Source: Blakeslea trispora (Eukaryota > Mucoromycota > Mucoromycetes > Mucorales > Choanephoraceae). From it: a stretch of DNA of 64,000 nt. Shown piece by piece: positions 10,242 to 21,816 of the stretch. Numbering within the stretch: position 1 is the stretch's first letter; each line of letters begins with the position of its first letter. The stretch is from the NCBI GenBank assembly GCA_025331445.1, contig JAIWNE010000032.1, positions 1 through 64,000 of the forward strand. Direction: 5' to 3'. The notes under the pieces were generated by a model, which was not told the DNA's origin, made no database searches, and saw nothing but the letters and a program-made list of their open reading frames with translations. Position numbers and translations under genes: made by a program.

Positions 10242-11210
10242 ATGTCAATTAAATTCACACCCACACCTTCTTCTATCCTGACACCTTCCACTATTGAATG
10301 CACTCAATTCTATAGTCAACATGAAAGACGGGTTTCTTTACCTGTCATCACACAACGAAAAAGAAACTCAATGACATGCTTTCATGATATCAAAAAGAAA
10401 TACAATTTTACTCAATTTGAGACCAAAAAGCGCAGCATGTCTTTACCTGTCTTACCCACCACCACACTCATTCATTTGACCAATCGTCATCCTAGTACAT
10501 TTATCTGTCTTGAGAAAGATTTAGCTCAAAACGTGCGAATCAAGTAATTTGTTTTTTTTTTCACATATACCCTATAGCTCGATTTATTCATTGAATCATG
10601 GCATGAGAATAGATTCAAGCATGGCTACCTCCAAGAATATCAATTTCATCTCAATGGTCGCTTGTCTATAGCTTAGATCAACATGGCGCAAGTTTAAATA
10701 CATTGTACTATCGCTGTCGATCCATTCATGGGCCTTGTCTGTTAGTCATTCAAGACAGCCAAGATCAAGTAAGAAGGAAAAGTGCAATGGATGATGTATA
10801 ACTTACTTTTTGAGGTCAATTAGATATTCGGTGCTTATTTATCAGAAGGAATTCGTGTTCAATCTAATTGTTATGGTACTGGAGAATGGTAAGAAAAAAG
10901 AAGAAGAAGAAGGCTGGAAGGGGGGATATTGACATTGAACTGATGTCATTTAAATTAGCTTTTTATGGAAAAAAGATAAAAAGACAGATAGAGTAGACAT
11001 CTATCCTTGGACAACAGCCAATGACTATTTAATCTATTCAGATCATGATTTCTTTGCCATGGGTGGAGGACAGGGTCATTTTGGCTATGGTTGCATTCAG
11101 ACCTGACTCATGGATACAGTCAGACCTGCGCTACCTTTAATAATCCCATCTTGTCTTCTTTGGCTTCATTTGAATGTATTGCAATTGAAATTTGGGATTT
11201 TAACTTTTAA
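10242..11210 (+). CDS. TLDc domain protein (Oxr1-like), C-terminus frameshifted
   Basis: Exons 10242-10532, 10613-10768, 10824-10888 and 10959 onwards. The N-terminal 80 residues are Ser/Thr-rich with two similar motifs, RRVSLPV and KRSMSLPV. The rest is a TLDc domain (SLVYSLDQHGASLNTLY, GPCLLVIQD, IFGAYLSE, GTGECFLWK), as in Oxr1/NCOA7 proteins, which bind and regulate the V-ATPase and protect against oxidative stress. In exon 4 the frame changes after GQGHF-G near 11083. The annotated frame stops at TGA 11104-11106, while the +1 frame encodes the missing family end (LWLHSDLTHGY to FECIAIEIWDF) and stops at 11210. One added base would give 254 residues. Intron 1 needs a weak GTGCGA donor to keep the family alignment. 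Confidence 0.82.
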
Positions 11211-11262
11211 TATATATACACACGCATAAAGAAAATTTTTTTTCTGCTACTACTACTACTAC

Positions 11263-11850
11263 TTATAAACAAAGAAACTCTTGTGCTATTTGAGCTACAT
11301 ATAAATGAGATGCTTCTGTACTCATTCTGCCTTTCACTTGTCTTGAAAGATTTTCTTCTTCTTCTTCAGGTTGGTATTCTTGTAATAAATCAATAAAGGA
11401 AGAACTCACAGGTTTGATGGTAGCATGTGTATTGAGTCGAACAAACTGATGCATAATGGACGACATTTCGTGTTGGTAAGACCGTTTCGATCGTTTGATA
11501 GGTCGATACACGTCTGTTGGACAACTTCTCTTTTTCTTCTTGTTTTGCTTTGTCATGGTCTGAAATAAGTCTTGTTGTTCACATTCAGATAGAATCGATT
11601 CCCACAAGGAACAGATGGACTGTTTTTTGCGTACCACACAAATAATCGTGTTTTCATCAGATGGTGTGTCAAGTTGTGGTTTAGGAGGAAAGTAATGTTG
11701 AAGTGTGCTTTTCTTTTTAGGAATATTTTCGGTCTTTGTCGGTAACGAGACAGGACTGATAAACGCATGAGCCCTATTGTCCAATTGTTTACTGTCGACC
11801 GATGGATGTTTACGGCCTTTGACAAATCCAAAATCACCGAGTGTTGTCAT
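11263..11850 (-). CDS. Unknown basic protein with PIP-box-like motif
   Basis: Intronless, 195 residues, first ATG at 11850. I do not recognise a family. Visible features are an N-terminal block with GFVKGRKHPS, a segment KKKSTLQHYFPPK (residues 45-57) that resembles a PCNA-interacting motif (x-x-x-L-x-x-Y-F followed by basic/Pro, but Lys where Gln is usual), clusters KKKKR and KRSKR that could be nuclear import signals, an acidic EEEEE stretch, and a Met/His-rich helix. Together these suggest a nuclear, possibly DNA-replication or repair protein, as inference only. Its 3' end lies 52 bases from the TLDc stop (convergent). Its 5' end shares a 211-base divergent promoter with Cuz1 that contains ACGCG motifs. 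Confidence 0.6.
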   Translation of the reverse strand: MTTLGDFGFVKGRKHPSVDSKQLDNRAHAFISPVSLPTKTENIPKKKSTLQHYFPPKPQLDTPSDENTIICVVRKKQSICSLWESILSECEQQDLFQTMTKQNKKKKRSCPTDVYRPIKRSKRSYQHEMSSIMHQFVRLNTHATIKPVSSSFIDLLQEYQPEEEEENLSRQVKGRMSTEASHLYVAQIAQEFLCL

Positions 11851-12061
11851 AGGTTAAAGTAAAGAAGAAAGAAAGAAAAAAAAATAAAAGAAAGGAGGAA
11901 AATAATGAGTGAACGCGGGTCATTTTTTATATGAAATTTATCAAGAAAAAAAAAAAAGAGGACGCGCTAGCGTGATTCTCGAATATGATTGGCTTGTGGC
12001 CGAGGATTTATAAAGGAGAAGGATCCACTTTTATCATTTGCATTTCTTTCTTTCTTTAAAT
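11851..12061. promoter_or_regulatory. Bidirectional promoter with two ACGCG motifs
   Basis: A 211-base region between divergently transcribed genes. It holds ACGCG at 11913-11917 and 11961-11965, the core of the MluI cell-cycle box bound by MBF in ascomycetes, plus ATTGG at 11988-11992 (a CCAAT-type motif) and pyrimidine tracts at both ends. Function of ACGCG in this lineage is inferred. Confidence 0.45.
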
Positions 12062-13270
12062 ATGGAATTACCTCAAATAGGCAAACATTGCCAATTAGAA
12101 GGCTGTCATACATTAGGTACTAACAAAGAAAATAGAAGGAGAAAAGCAACTAACCAATATCCTAGATTTTCTGCCAATCAGATGCTCTTTATGTCAACAC
12201 ACTTTTTGGTAATAGAGTTAGTAACGATGCAACAAAGAAAGACAAACAGGAATACTCAATACTTCCCTCCTATTTTGGAACAGTGGTGATCATCGACTAC
12301 CCTCAAGTCATCACTGTTCTCAATGGCAACAACAAACAACAGTATGTGATGTTTGTGATCAACTTGTCAAAGTACCTGACAACCTTCAACTTGAAGAAGC
12401 AGTAAGTGACACTCTCTAAACACTCAAGCAATAGCTAATGTCCAAACAAAGTTAAAGCAGCACAAGGCATCGAACTGCGGAGTCAACTCGGTACCAAAAA
12501 TCAATCGTCAATGTGGTGTAAAAGGCTGTTTTGACATTGACCCTCGAGTAGGACCCGTTCATTGTTCTGGTTGCGATAAAGACTATTGTCTAAAGTAAGT
12601 TTGATCTGCCCAGTTTGATTCTGTCTGTTCCCTAACAATTCTTTTGGGGCTAGTCATCGTCATCCTTCCTCTCATCAATGCTCATCCATCTCTCTTGAGG
12701 AAACACGTACACGAGAGAAAAAGTTAGCTACTCAGGCCCTATTGGCCAAGACATTTGCTACAGAACCAAAGCAGAAAATAACCAAAAGAGTGCCTGCTCA
12801 AGGCAAGAATGGAGGTATGGTTGAATTGATGAAGATAAAGTCAAAAGCAAAAGGCGTGACTTCTGTACCTGCCACTTCACGTATCTACCTCTATATACAA
12901 TGCCCTCAAGAGGCCAACATGGATTCCTTAACCATGTATTTTGATAAAGTAAATAGGAAAAGACATGTATCACGTGATTTTGTTATTCATTTCATTTGGA
13001 ATAGAAACATTCTGTTGGCAGAGTATTAGACTTTATTGCTGATACATGTCAAGTTAACAATCAGAATCATGTATTGGCTGCATCAGACCCTCAGGTAAAG
13101 AAGAAGAAAAAGAGTAAGAAATAGAAAGCTCATTCGACTATTAGCGGTTGGAACTTTATCAATGTCCTGATATGAGATTGCTTGATAAATCTCTACCTTT
13201 GGAGAAGGCATTAAAGAATCTTGATACCATTTTGCTTGAAAGACAAGGATGTTTAAGCATTGACGAATAA
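12062..13270 (+). CDS. CUZ1: Cuz1/ZFAND1-like AN1 zinc-finger protein
   Basis: Seven exons (12062-12116, 12166-12208, 12284-12401, 12452-12594, 12654-12948, 13005-13094, 13145-13270) give 289 residues. Two AN1 fingers are visible: residues 10-50 (HCQLEGCHTLDFLPIRCSLC, HTFCGDHRLPSSHHC) and about 85-125 (QCGVKGCFDID, CSGCDKDYCLNHRHPSSHQC). A Lys/Gln-rich linker leads to a C-terminal ubiquitin-like region (SRIYLYIQCP, SVGRVLDFIAD, PLEKALKNLDTI). This order is that of yeast Cuz1 and human ZFAND1, which connect Cdc48/p97 to the proteasome and are needed under arsenite stress and for stress-granule clearance. All junctions close in frame. It is divergent from the unknown gene upstream. Confidence 0.9.
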
Positions 13271-13382
13271 AAATATATATATATATATAAAACAAGTTCG
13301 GACACACTTTTCAAGGTGTCATTTCTTATTAAGAGAAGGTTTTTTTTTTCTTTTTTTTTCTCTTTTTTTTTCATATCAATAG

Positions 13383-14742
13383 ATGACCAAGTTTCGTCCA
13401 TTTCTGATACGATCCTACCATACAAAACCTTATAAAGGTACGGTTGGTTATCGTAAAGAAAACGACCTTCATACAGCAGAATATTATTTTGAAAATGGTA
13501 AGTGTCCCCCCCTCCTCCTTTCTTATTGGTATCACACAATTCACCTTCTTTTAAGGTCTTCGTAAAGTCAAACCTTATTTTTTCCATTTTCGAGCTTATG
13601 CTAAAGAACGCATGCTTGGATCAAGTGTGTTGCAAGTCTTTTTGAATGAATACCGAGGTCGATCCGAACCATATTATGTAAGCAACAGCAACAAAGACAA
13701 AGAAAAGGAGTATTGATAGAATGAAAGAGAAGGGCCATTGAGAAAGGATGGATTACGGTCAACCATCAAAAGGTAACGTCCGGTACAATCATTCAACGAC
13801 AAGACTTGATGTCTCATCTGGTGCATCGCCATGAACCTCCTGTCACAGACCAATCAATTGATATTGTGCATCAAGATGAACGCCTGTTAGTCATCAATAA
13901 GCCCAGTAGTATTCAGGTTCATCCGGGCGGAAGATTCCGGCACAATACAGTACTACATATTCTTCGAAAACAACATGGGTTTGATCGCTTATTTCGTAAT
14001 GTACACCTCAAGCTTAGTTGTCGTTGATGTCTTTAACAAGACCAATAGCATCCAATCGTTTAGATATCATGACCTCTGGATTGATGCTCATCGCCAAGGA
14101 TCCAGTGACTGCAGATCAATTGGGTCTTCAGATGAGATCAAGAGACATTGAGAAAGAATATCTGTGTCGTGTAACAGGTCTGTTCCCAAAGTAAGTGGAT
14201 AAGAATAGTTTAAGGTTGTTTCTGGTATTAAAGATAGACAAAGAACGAGTGTATGTGAAGCACCTATCAAGACATTGTCCTTTGCTGTCTCACTAAACTA
14301 TGTTCATCCGGATGGCAAGCCTTCCACTACTCTGTTTGAACGCATCAGTTATGATGGCACACACAGTCTAGTACGCTGTAAACCCATGAACGGTAGAACA
14401 CATCAGATCCGAGTGCATCTACGTTACCTAGGTTACCCTATTGCAAATGACCCTATTTATGGTTTTGATACAGCATGGTCTGACCAAATAATACCACAGA
14501 CGCCTCTGATGGAACCCCAAGGCATCATTGATACCATGGTAGCCTTAGCACCCTATGACTATATGGATGATCCTCTTGTCCAAACAACATTACCTCGCTG
14601 TCAAACATGCCAAGTACCTCTTATTCAAACAGATCCTGATCCTCGTCAACTGGCATTATGGCTACATGCTTATCGATATAAAGGTAAAGATTGGTCCTTT
14701 GAAACACCCATTTTACCCTCATGGGCCCATACATTAAAATAA
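13383..14742 (+). CDS. RluA-family tRNA pseudouridine synthase (Pus9/Rib2-like)
   Basis: Five exons (13383-13497, 13556-13677, 13728-13995, 14049-14190, 14238-14742) give 383 residues. The catalytic loop [10 protein letters not shown] carries the nucleophilic Asp, and the RNA-binding block [20 protein letters not shown] is intact. An S4-like start region ([12 protein letters not shown]) precedes the catalytic domain, and [19 protein letters not shown] strand residues follow. Yeast Pus9 and Rib2/Pus8 modify U32 of mitochondrial and cytosolic tRNAs. The C-terminal CQTCQVP pair of Cys is typical of this fungal subgroup. The last intron acceptor (AG before 14238) is chosen because only it keeps the frame. 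Which of Pus8 or Pus9 it matches cannot be decided here, and no deaminase domain like that of Rib2 is present. Confidence 0.9.
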
Positions 14743-14789
14743 TAATAATAATAAAGAACATTTTTTTTTATTTGCTATATCCATTGATT

Positions 14790-16556
14790 TTAAGAAACAA
14801 GACCTCCACCTGTAGCTTCATTGTCTTTTAAATCCATTTGATGAACTGAATGAGTTATGGCATTCATGTCATCATCATTACACACTGAGGTCTTTGTATT
14901 ATTGGTATTATCTGTAATAGGTGTACTTGTGGTAGATTGTGGAATAAGTTCAGTTGTGGCAACAGAACGAGGGTATCTTTATAGAAAGAAATTAGGTCAG
15001 TTTCATACTTTTTCTTCATACAAAATCAATCTTACCCGTTTAATGAAGAAGAAGAGGAAGAAGAAGGAGCAATACCCAACATGGTTTCTGGAGTGATAGG
15101 CATCATAGGTCGGATAGGGAAAGGGAATATGTTATCACGGAGTGTCTTGATGGTTCTCTTGGAGGTGGATGTTTGATTCTTGAGTCTTTTTTGTGCAGGT
15201 GAATCTGCAAAACGGACCTGCAGGGGTGCAGAAGATCCCGAGATAGAATGGCCATTGAACTTATCAATGATGGCACTAGCAGAATGACGATCTACCAATC
15301 TATTTAACCCTCTCAATGTATTAGTTTCATCATGTCTATAGGCTTCTTTTTTTTTTTTTTTACCTAGCAAATCCTACTCCTCTACTTAGACCCGATTGTG
15401 GGTCACGCAAGATACGGCTAGACACGGTTTGGTAAGGTTGAAAGAGCTCTTCTAGAGCATCTTCATCCATTGTCAAAGGTAAGTTTGAAATATAAATATT
15501 GGTGGATGTTTCGTCCTGAAGACTCTTTAACTTTGAACTAAAGGATTCCTTTTTTTGAAAAAATATAAGTCATTTGGGTTTAAACAGCCATTCGACATAC
15601 TTTACTTGTCCTACTCGAGCTAAAGAAGCTTGATAGCCAGCTGCATTCAAGCCATTGATAGCCAACTGACAGTGGTCTTGATTCTCATACATGGCAAATC
15701 CATAACCTTTACATTCGCCTGTCTTTTGATCAAGAATAGCCTTTGAAGAAGTAATAGGACCATATCTTTCATTTAAATAAATAAATAAAAATAAAAAAAA
15801 ATTAGTGAGATGAACGCGTTTGAATCCCAAGTTATACACTTACACTTGACATAATTCCAAAAAGGATTCATCTGTCTCAGTAGCAGGCAAACCGCGTACA
15901 TAGATATTTTGAGGGTGAAATTGATGCAAATGAGCATACTCGTCCATTTGTTCCTGTCTTTTCTTGAGGTCAAACGACAAGGGTTGAACGAATGGATGTT
16001 GAGGTGAGCCTGAGGCTGTCAAGACGGGTGAAGAAATATGAAGTGGAGGAAAGTGTTGTTGATGAGGAGGCAAGACAAAGGCATGTGTAGGTGGACTATG
16101 GTATTGTAATGTAGGACTGAAAGGTGGACTAGAAGGATGCATCTGGGGTGATGAATAGTGAAGATGAGGATGAAGAATAGGTGATCCAGGATAACTTCCA
16201 TAGCGTACGTTATCCATAGACTGACCAGCATGAGGTGAAGAAGAACCAGCATTAGGAGCAGGTGTAGCATGTGCTTGAGCTACTTGGGCAGCTACTTGAG
16301 CAGCGGCTTGAGCCGAGGGATAGTATTGAACAGAGAATGGAGGACTGACAGGGTAAACATAAGCATAGGCTGTGGTTGTGGTGGTGGTAGTCGTGTTGTT
16401 GGGGTCATTGGGATCATAAATGACTTGAGTAGGGACGTCTACAAAGGTAGCATAGGGTGGATAAGTGGGTGAACTAGGTGCCATAAAGACCTGTTGGGGT
16501 TGTGGTTGAGCATGATTCTTTCGGTTGCCATTGGCTCTTTCTTTTCTCTCAGTCAT
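14790..16556 (-). CDS. RBMS/MSSP-like protein with two RRM domains
   Basis: Five exons (15844-16556, 15606-15765, 15364-15548, 15036-15299, 14790-14976) give 502 residues. The first 210 residues are a low-complexity Pro/Ser/Tyr/Thr-rich region with T8 and Ala/Gln repeats. RRM1 begins NIYVRGLPATETDESFLELC, with RNP1-like GYGFAMYE. RRM2 begins NIYISNLPLTMDEDALEELF, with RNP1 GVGFARL and the end APLQVRFADSPAQKR. These phrases match the animal RBMS/MSSP family closely, proteins that bind A/U-rich RNA and single-stranded DNA and influence mRNA stability. The C-terminus is Ser/Thr/Asn-rich. The 3' end is only 47 bases from the convergent pseudouridine synthase stop. Confidence 0.88.
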
Positions 16557-17579
16557 GATTGCTTTTTATTTAAAGAAAAGAGTTTTCTATTGAGCTTAAA
16601 TAAAAAAAAAAAAAAAAGAAAAAGGGAAAAAAGGGAAATAAAGAATATTGGATCCTTTTCAATTTGGCGGACATGATTTTAAGTTTTGCCAATTTGTTCG
16701 CAAACCAAAATAATAATAATAATAAAAAAAGCACTCTCGCTTCCAGTAGCATAAGAGATTTCACCATAGCTAAAGTCATATAGCAGACATGTGTAAGCAA
16801 AGTTGAATTCGATACTTAAAGGCATCTAATTCATTTCATTATGTTTGACTAAATGGTATGGGAAATAACTGTAGTATAATTGCTTTGAAGGATTTTTATT
16901 GGATGGCCTTTATTTATGGTTGAAATATACCAACAACATACTGTTTTGCTTGGTAATTAGAATAAAACCAAAGAATAAAAAGTAGTTGATAAGTAACCAT
17001 GATATTTATATTGTATGGTGTCAAAAAAAAATAAAAGGGAACGAGGTTCCACCAAGGAGCAATGTAACTTCTATTTTAGTGTTGTGAAAAAAAATTACCA
17101 AATTTGAGAGGGGGGCTATGAGCGATTAAAAGAGAAGGAATACCACGAACCCCGAAATAGTGATACTCTTTAGAAACTACTTGGTGTCTAACAATCACTG
17201 TTTTACTATGATAAATTAACATTGCGTACGTAACGAGATCAATAGTCTACAGAAAAGTTCAAATAGTGTACACTGAAGAACCAATCATCATCACTTACAG
17301 CTCATTGAGGGAAATAAGCCCCCCCCCCTCTCAATATGATGAATTCATAAAAGAAAAATCCCTTTAAAAGTGAGGTTTCTTTTATATTACTATTATTATG
17401 GGGAAATACCCCTATTTATAAAGAGAGCAAATTGAATCCAAAAACCATCAAAGCTATTTCATCTTCTTGTTTATTTGCTCTCCCTCTCAAACTAAACAAC
17501 TCTTGGACGATCAAGAAGAAATTTCTCTACTTTTTTTTTTTAATAACCAAAAAGAAAAAATCTAAAATAATGGTGGTGT
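16557..17579. other. Spacer, no gene recognised
   Basis: About 1 kb. It contains the RBMS upstream region (purine-rich 16600-16640, (AAT) repeats near 16710) and the 3' flank of bL28m. A run of nine C lies near 17320. No coding similarity is seen on either strand. Confidence 0.55.
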
Positions 17580-18036
17580 TTATGCTGATGTTGATGCTTC
17601 AGATGTTGTAGAACTGACTTTCTTAGATTGCACCTTGTTGTAGTTGATGATCTTGTTCTTGAGTTCAACTGCCTTCTCACTAAACAGGTTCTTATCTTTG
17701 GTGTCCAAAAGGTATCTGTCTAAACCACCCTTCTTGTCAATAGTACGCAAAACAGAGGTTGTCACTTTAAGCTTGATGAATTCTGAAAGTGACTCGGAAT
17801 AGATGTTTTTGCTTTGAACATTAGGCAACCAGTTACGTCTGGTCTTTTTCTTCGAGAAAGGGTTCTAACAATAACAAAACAAGGGTTATTTTTTTTTTCT
17901 TGTTTTGACTGACAGGAACAAAAGAGGTTATTATTACATTGTTACCAAACTGAATATGTTTTCCACCGAAAAGACCACGTTGAGCACGCTTAAAGGTGGC
18001 TCTAGCAAGAGAATAGGCTGGTTGAGCAGATAACAT
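17580..18036 (-). CDS. MRPL24: Mitochondrial large-subunit ribosomal protein bL28m
   Basis: Two exons (17938-18036 and 17580-17864) give 127 residues. The segment [31 protein letters not shown] is the diagnostic L28 core (G-K-x-x-x-G-N-N-x-S-x-x-x-x-x-T-x-R-x-x-x-P-N). The following KLKVTTSVLRTIDKKGGLDRYLL is the C-terminal half, where LRTIDKxGGLDxYL is typical of mitochondrial and bacterial L28. The short N-terminus (MLSAQPAYSLARATFKRAQR) is basic and suits an import signal. Yeast calls this protein Mrpl24. Function: part of the 54S mitoribosomal subunit. Confidence 0.9.
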
Positions 18037-19704
18037 TATGTAACAAAAAAAAAAAGTATATATATAGAGTTAAAAAAAAAAAAAGAGGTGGATATGGTAC
18101 CCATCAAGACACCTAAATGTTATAACTCAGACAGCAAGTCAACAATCAAAGCGAATGTGACCGCTGTTTGCTGTCTATGGACACTTGATACAGAAAGTAG
18201 AAGTATAAGCATATATGTTGATTTATATTTCAAAAGAGCTATTCTCTATTTCAAAAGATATCACTATTCCTTTGATTGTCTCGGGGGGGGGGGAAGGAAT
18301 TGAGGGTAAAATAATTTGGACAATTGAGTATTTAGGCGTATCTTTTTTTTTTTCTTTTTGAACATTAGATCAATAGAGCATGGTGCTTAAAGGAACTTTA
18401 TATTCTATATGATTAACCCAGCTATTGTCTAAATGAATCGATTATGACTTTGCATGCGTTAAATCGCATGCATTTTGGGCAAGGTATTGAAGCTAATGTA
18501 ATTCATGAAGATAACAGGAACTTTTGGTCTGTTATTGAGAATACTCAGAAAAAGATTTCTATTACACAAATAACTGCAAATGATAGCCATTAAGTTTCTC
18601 AATCGTCTTTTAAATGATTTGCGTACTATTCTTCTGAACGTTTTAATGACCATCTTGTGACAGTATTTTAAAGAGGATTCTTCAGTTTCCCTTATTCGTT
18701 AATATCTCTAATAAGATTGATAGGAACAATAAGAAAAAAAAAAGCTGGACAAGCTTTCATCAAAGATGATGTTAAATTCGATAGCTGCTTTATATCTGCA
18801 TTCACAATTAACATTATGCTTGAACCTGTGGACAAACTTGCTATCTATTATATGCTCGAATTTCTTTTGAATAAGACAAGTTGTTGCTTATTTCTGATCT
18901 TGTTGGCGTTATCATATTCACCAATTGTAGGAGATTTTCCACACATATTTTACAAGTACCATGCTATGCAATAGCTTATCAAGATAACGCATTGACTTTG
19001 TCATTTGATTGCATGATAAAAAGAAAATTGTTGGCTTACATGCATCTATTCATACATCTCAGGCACATTTTCCCCCCAAGTTCTAACATAAAAGGTACAT
19101 ATATTCTGTGTTCTCGTCTATAAATATTTATACGATTGGGATTGATTGGGCTATTTGGACTTTGATACTTTTCTCTCTTTACACTTTTTTTTTGAAATTC
19201 AATCATGCTTCGTTGAAACTACAGAGGCACTAGCAGTATATACCAAATGGGAATTTTTTGTTAGTGAAATCCCATTTTCATGTTGATTGCAAAAATTGTG
19301 ATTGTGTTTGTCACTCAGTTTAACATCAAACTTGTGATCGGAAATCTTTTCGCTCTGATTTTTATCAGTCAACAAATGTACCAAGTTTGCGACAAGGCAA
19401 ATAACTACTTTGCACGCTTGTCCTTACCTTTCAAAAAAAAATTAGACAACATTTTGAAAAACAAAGATTTTAACCAGCTGATTCGTTCTTTCACAGCTTA
19501 GATAAGCTGTGTGCTGCAACTATTAGTAATTTATTTAAATAATTAAGTATGGATCTATCTAGCCAAGAAGGAGTTGTTTTGACAGCATAGCCCGAATAAA
19601 GGGCATCAAAATGGCTGTTCTCTACTTGTTAAACTTAGATATATATATATAAAAAGAAAGCGTAGGTTCAAAGTCTAGATTCTTATGTATGTATATGCAT
19701 TAAA
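18037..19704. other. Spacer, no gene recognised
   Basis: About 1.7 kb with a run of ten G near 18284-18293. ORFs of 60-85 codons (for example 18717-18974 plus, 19280-19501 plus, 19199-19384 minus) show no domain, no codon-use contrast and no splicing logic that extends them. It could contain decayed sequence, but I see nothing identifiable. Confidence 0.5.
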
Positions 19705-21816
19705 CTATGCAGTTCGGCTTTCTCTATAAGCCGCCCATTTTTTGGTATATTTTTTAACAATGATCAGATTGATTGAAAAAAGAACCATCAGACCTCCACA
19801 TAATGTAAATAGTGGGCCTGGACCGAGTGCAGAGTTGATAGCGGTTGATATCAGAGCACCTATTCCCGCCCAAATATATCTACCGAAATTGTTGCAAGCA
19901 GTGACTGAAGCACCTTGTTTGCGAAAGCAATCTACCATATAAGCATTCAATGCAACGTTGGGATACATAAGTGCAAAACCGACTATAAAGTCAATTAGTA
20001 TACGTCGCTTTTTTTTCATATACATATAAAGAATGAAACATACTAAAGAATTGGCATACAAGACCAAAAGCAAAATGTACATTCTTCTGGATACACCATC
20101 CATAGGCTACAAATGCTATTAACTGGAGTAAAATCATGCTATAGAACAATACGCCGCCTAATCTCATCTCAGCGATGGCTGATTGGTTCTCGGCTTTAGC
20201 TTTCTCAACGCTCTTATTGTAGATTTTGTCTGACAAGCGGCCGCCAAAAATACCACCCAACATAGAACCTGCTGCATTGGGGAGATAGCAAAGACCTACA
20301 ATACCAGAGTCGAACCCATATTGTAAAGTATATGCTCGAGTAAATGTAGTATTGTTCAGATAGAGCACAAAGAATCTAAATTGAGAAAAGACATGCCAAA
20401 AAGAATATTTAGATAAACCAAACTCGATCTCCTCAAGGCCACTTACAACATGCTGGTAAATGAGATTGTTAGTGCAATATTTGGATAAAGAAACAATTTA
20501 AGTGCACCGATGGGATTCACAAGTGTGCGCTTTTTCTTTTCTGGCTCTTGACTTTCTATATTCTGATTGGTGTTTTTATCGATAGAGGCTCGCCATGTCT
20601 CTGGTAGTATCAAGATAATGGCTATCCAGAGAATAAATATGACTATAGACAAGAACCAAAAATTACTTTGCCATCCAAAGCCTTGGTTCAAGTAACCACC
20701 TATGATTGGTCTGGAAGAAAGTGTCAAAGATAAAAAAAAACTAAGCATACATTGTGTCAGGTATTTACCCAATAGCGGGACCTAATAGGGGGCCACAAGT
20801 ATAATATGCAAACGCTCTCCCCCTTTCATGAGGTTCAAATATATCTGCAATAGTACCTGCTCCCATAGACATAGCCTATATAACGATTACAACACTGTCT
20901 CGCTAACTATAATGCTAATTCTCTCTCTTTTTTTTTTTACCGATGAAGAGCCGATAGCACTAAATGCACGAAAAACAATGAACATCCCTGCATTTACAGA
21001 CAATGCACAACAAATAGAGCCAATAAGAGCAATCAAAAATGAAATTATATAAATCCATCTTCTTCCTTCAAAAAAAAAGATTTACTAGCGAAAACATTTT
21101 ATGAATTTCTTGAAAATACACTTACCATAGCTATCACCAAAAGTCGCCCATACAAGCGGCTATTAAAAGTAGAGAGGTGATAAGCAAATTTAAAGGATTG
21201 TAAACAAATGTTGTCATACAAAGAAGGCAGTGAAGAACGTAAAAATTGATACTACAATATGAAGCATAAGATACATGTACATCTTGAATTCGTTTGCTGT
21301 ATTGTTTGAACATCCTACATGAAGCATTCATTGCGGTAGCTGAAGTGTTTAGAGCATATTGCATATCAACTAATGCAGGGTACTATTAAGTGTCATCGTA
21401 TTAACTCAACAACAATGCTTCTTTGACCTGATTGTAAACCTACATAAAGAGTTGAGGAGATAGGCGATCTTTGAAATGATATCTAGATCAATATCAAGCG
21501 TTTAAAACATAAGGGATTTAGTATAGACCTACATCATGCCACCAATAGCAACCACAAATAAAATAGTGTTCTTCTTGACGGTTGAGTATTGTTTTGGATC
21601 AGTAGCTTCGTCTTTGTAGCGTTTCCTCCAACATGATAATTTCCTTTTAGTTGACATCCTTTCGTCTTCATTGTGCAACTCATCGAGTTGTGTAGACCTC
21701 ATTGTCTCCAACTTGGGTCCGATCATAGGCCTTTCTTTGTCTAAAGAAACGACAGATCCTTTTTCTATGTGGCTCTTTGTTGGAGTGTTTGACAACACTT
21801 GTCTAGCTGGCTCCAT
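19705..21816 (-). CDS. MFS drug:H+ antiporter (DHA1, Qdr/Aqr1-like)
   Basis: Ten exons (21533-21816, 21444-21468, 21319-21382, 21220-21251, 21126-21159, 20941-21065, 20769-20875, 20447-20710, 20044-20375, 19705-19982) splice exactly to 514 residues. After a charged cytosolic N-terminus come twelve membrane segments. Recognisable DHA1 phrases are SPISSTLYYPALVDMQ in TM1, the motif A loop GDSYGRRWIY, DIFEPHERGRAFAYYTCGPLLGPAIGP (motif C region) and LPETWR before the central loop. Proteins of this group export toxic small molecules from the plasma membrane. A contiguous reading across 21134-21364 looks broken, but three tiny exons of 25-34 nt restore the family sequence. ATG 21816 is preferred over an in-frame upstream ATG at 21843. 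The substrate is unknown. Confidence 0.88.

Noticed and set aside
5571..18293. Long C and G homopolymers (5571-5580, 18284-18293 and others)
   Set aside because: Intergenic simple sequence; notable only as places where assembly length errors are likely.
19660..19676. Possible tRNA B box (AGGTTCAAAGTCT)
   Set aside because: No matching A box or cloverleaf around it; no tRNA, rRNA or other structured RNA gene was recognised in the window.
21134..21364. Apparent premature stop in the MFS transporter
   Set aside because: Contiguous reading ignores three short introns; splicing restores the family sequence exactly.
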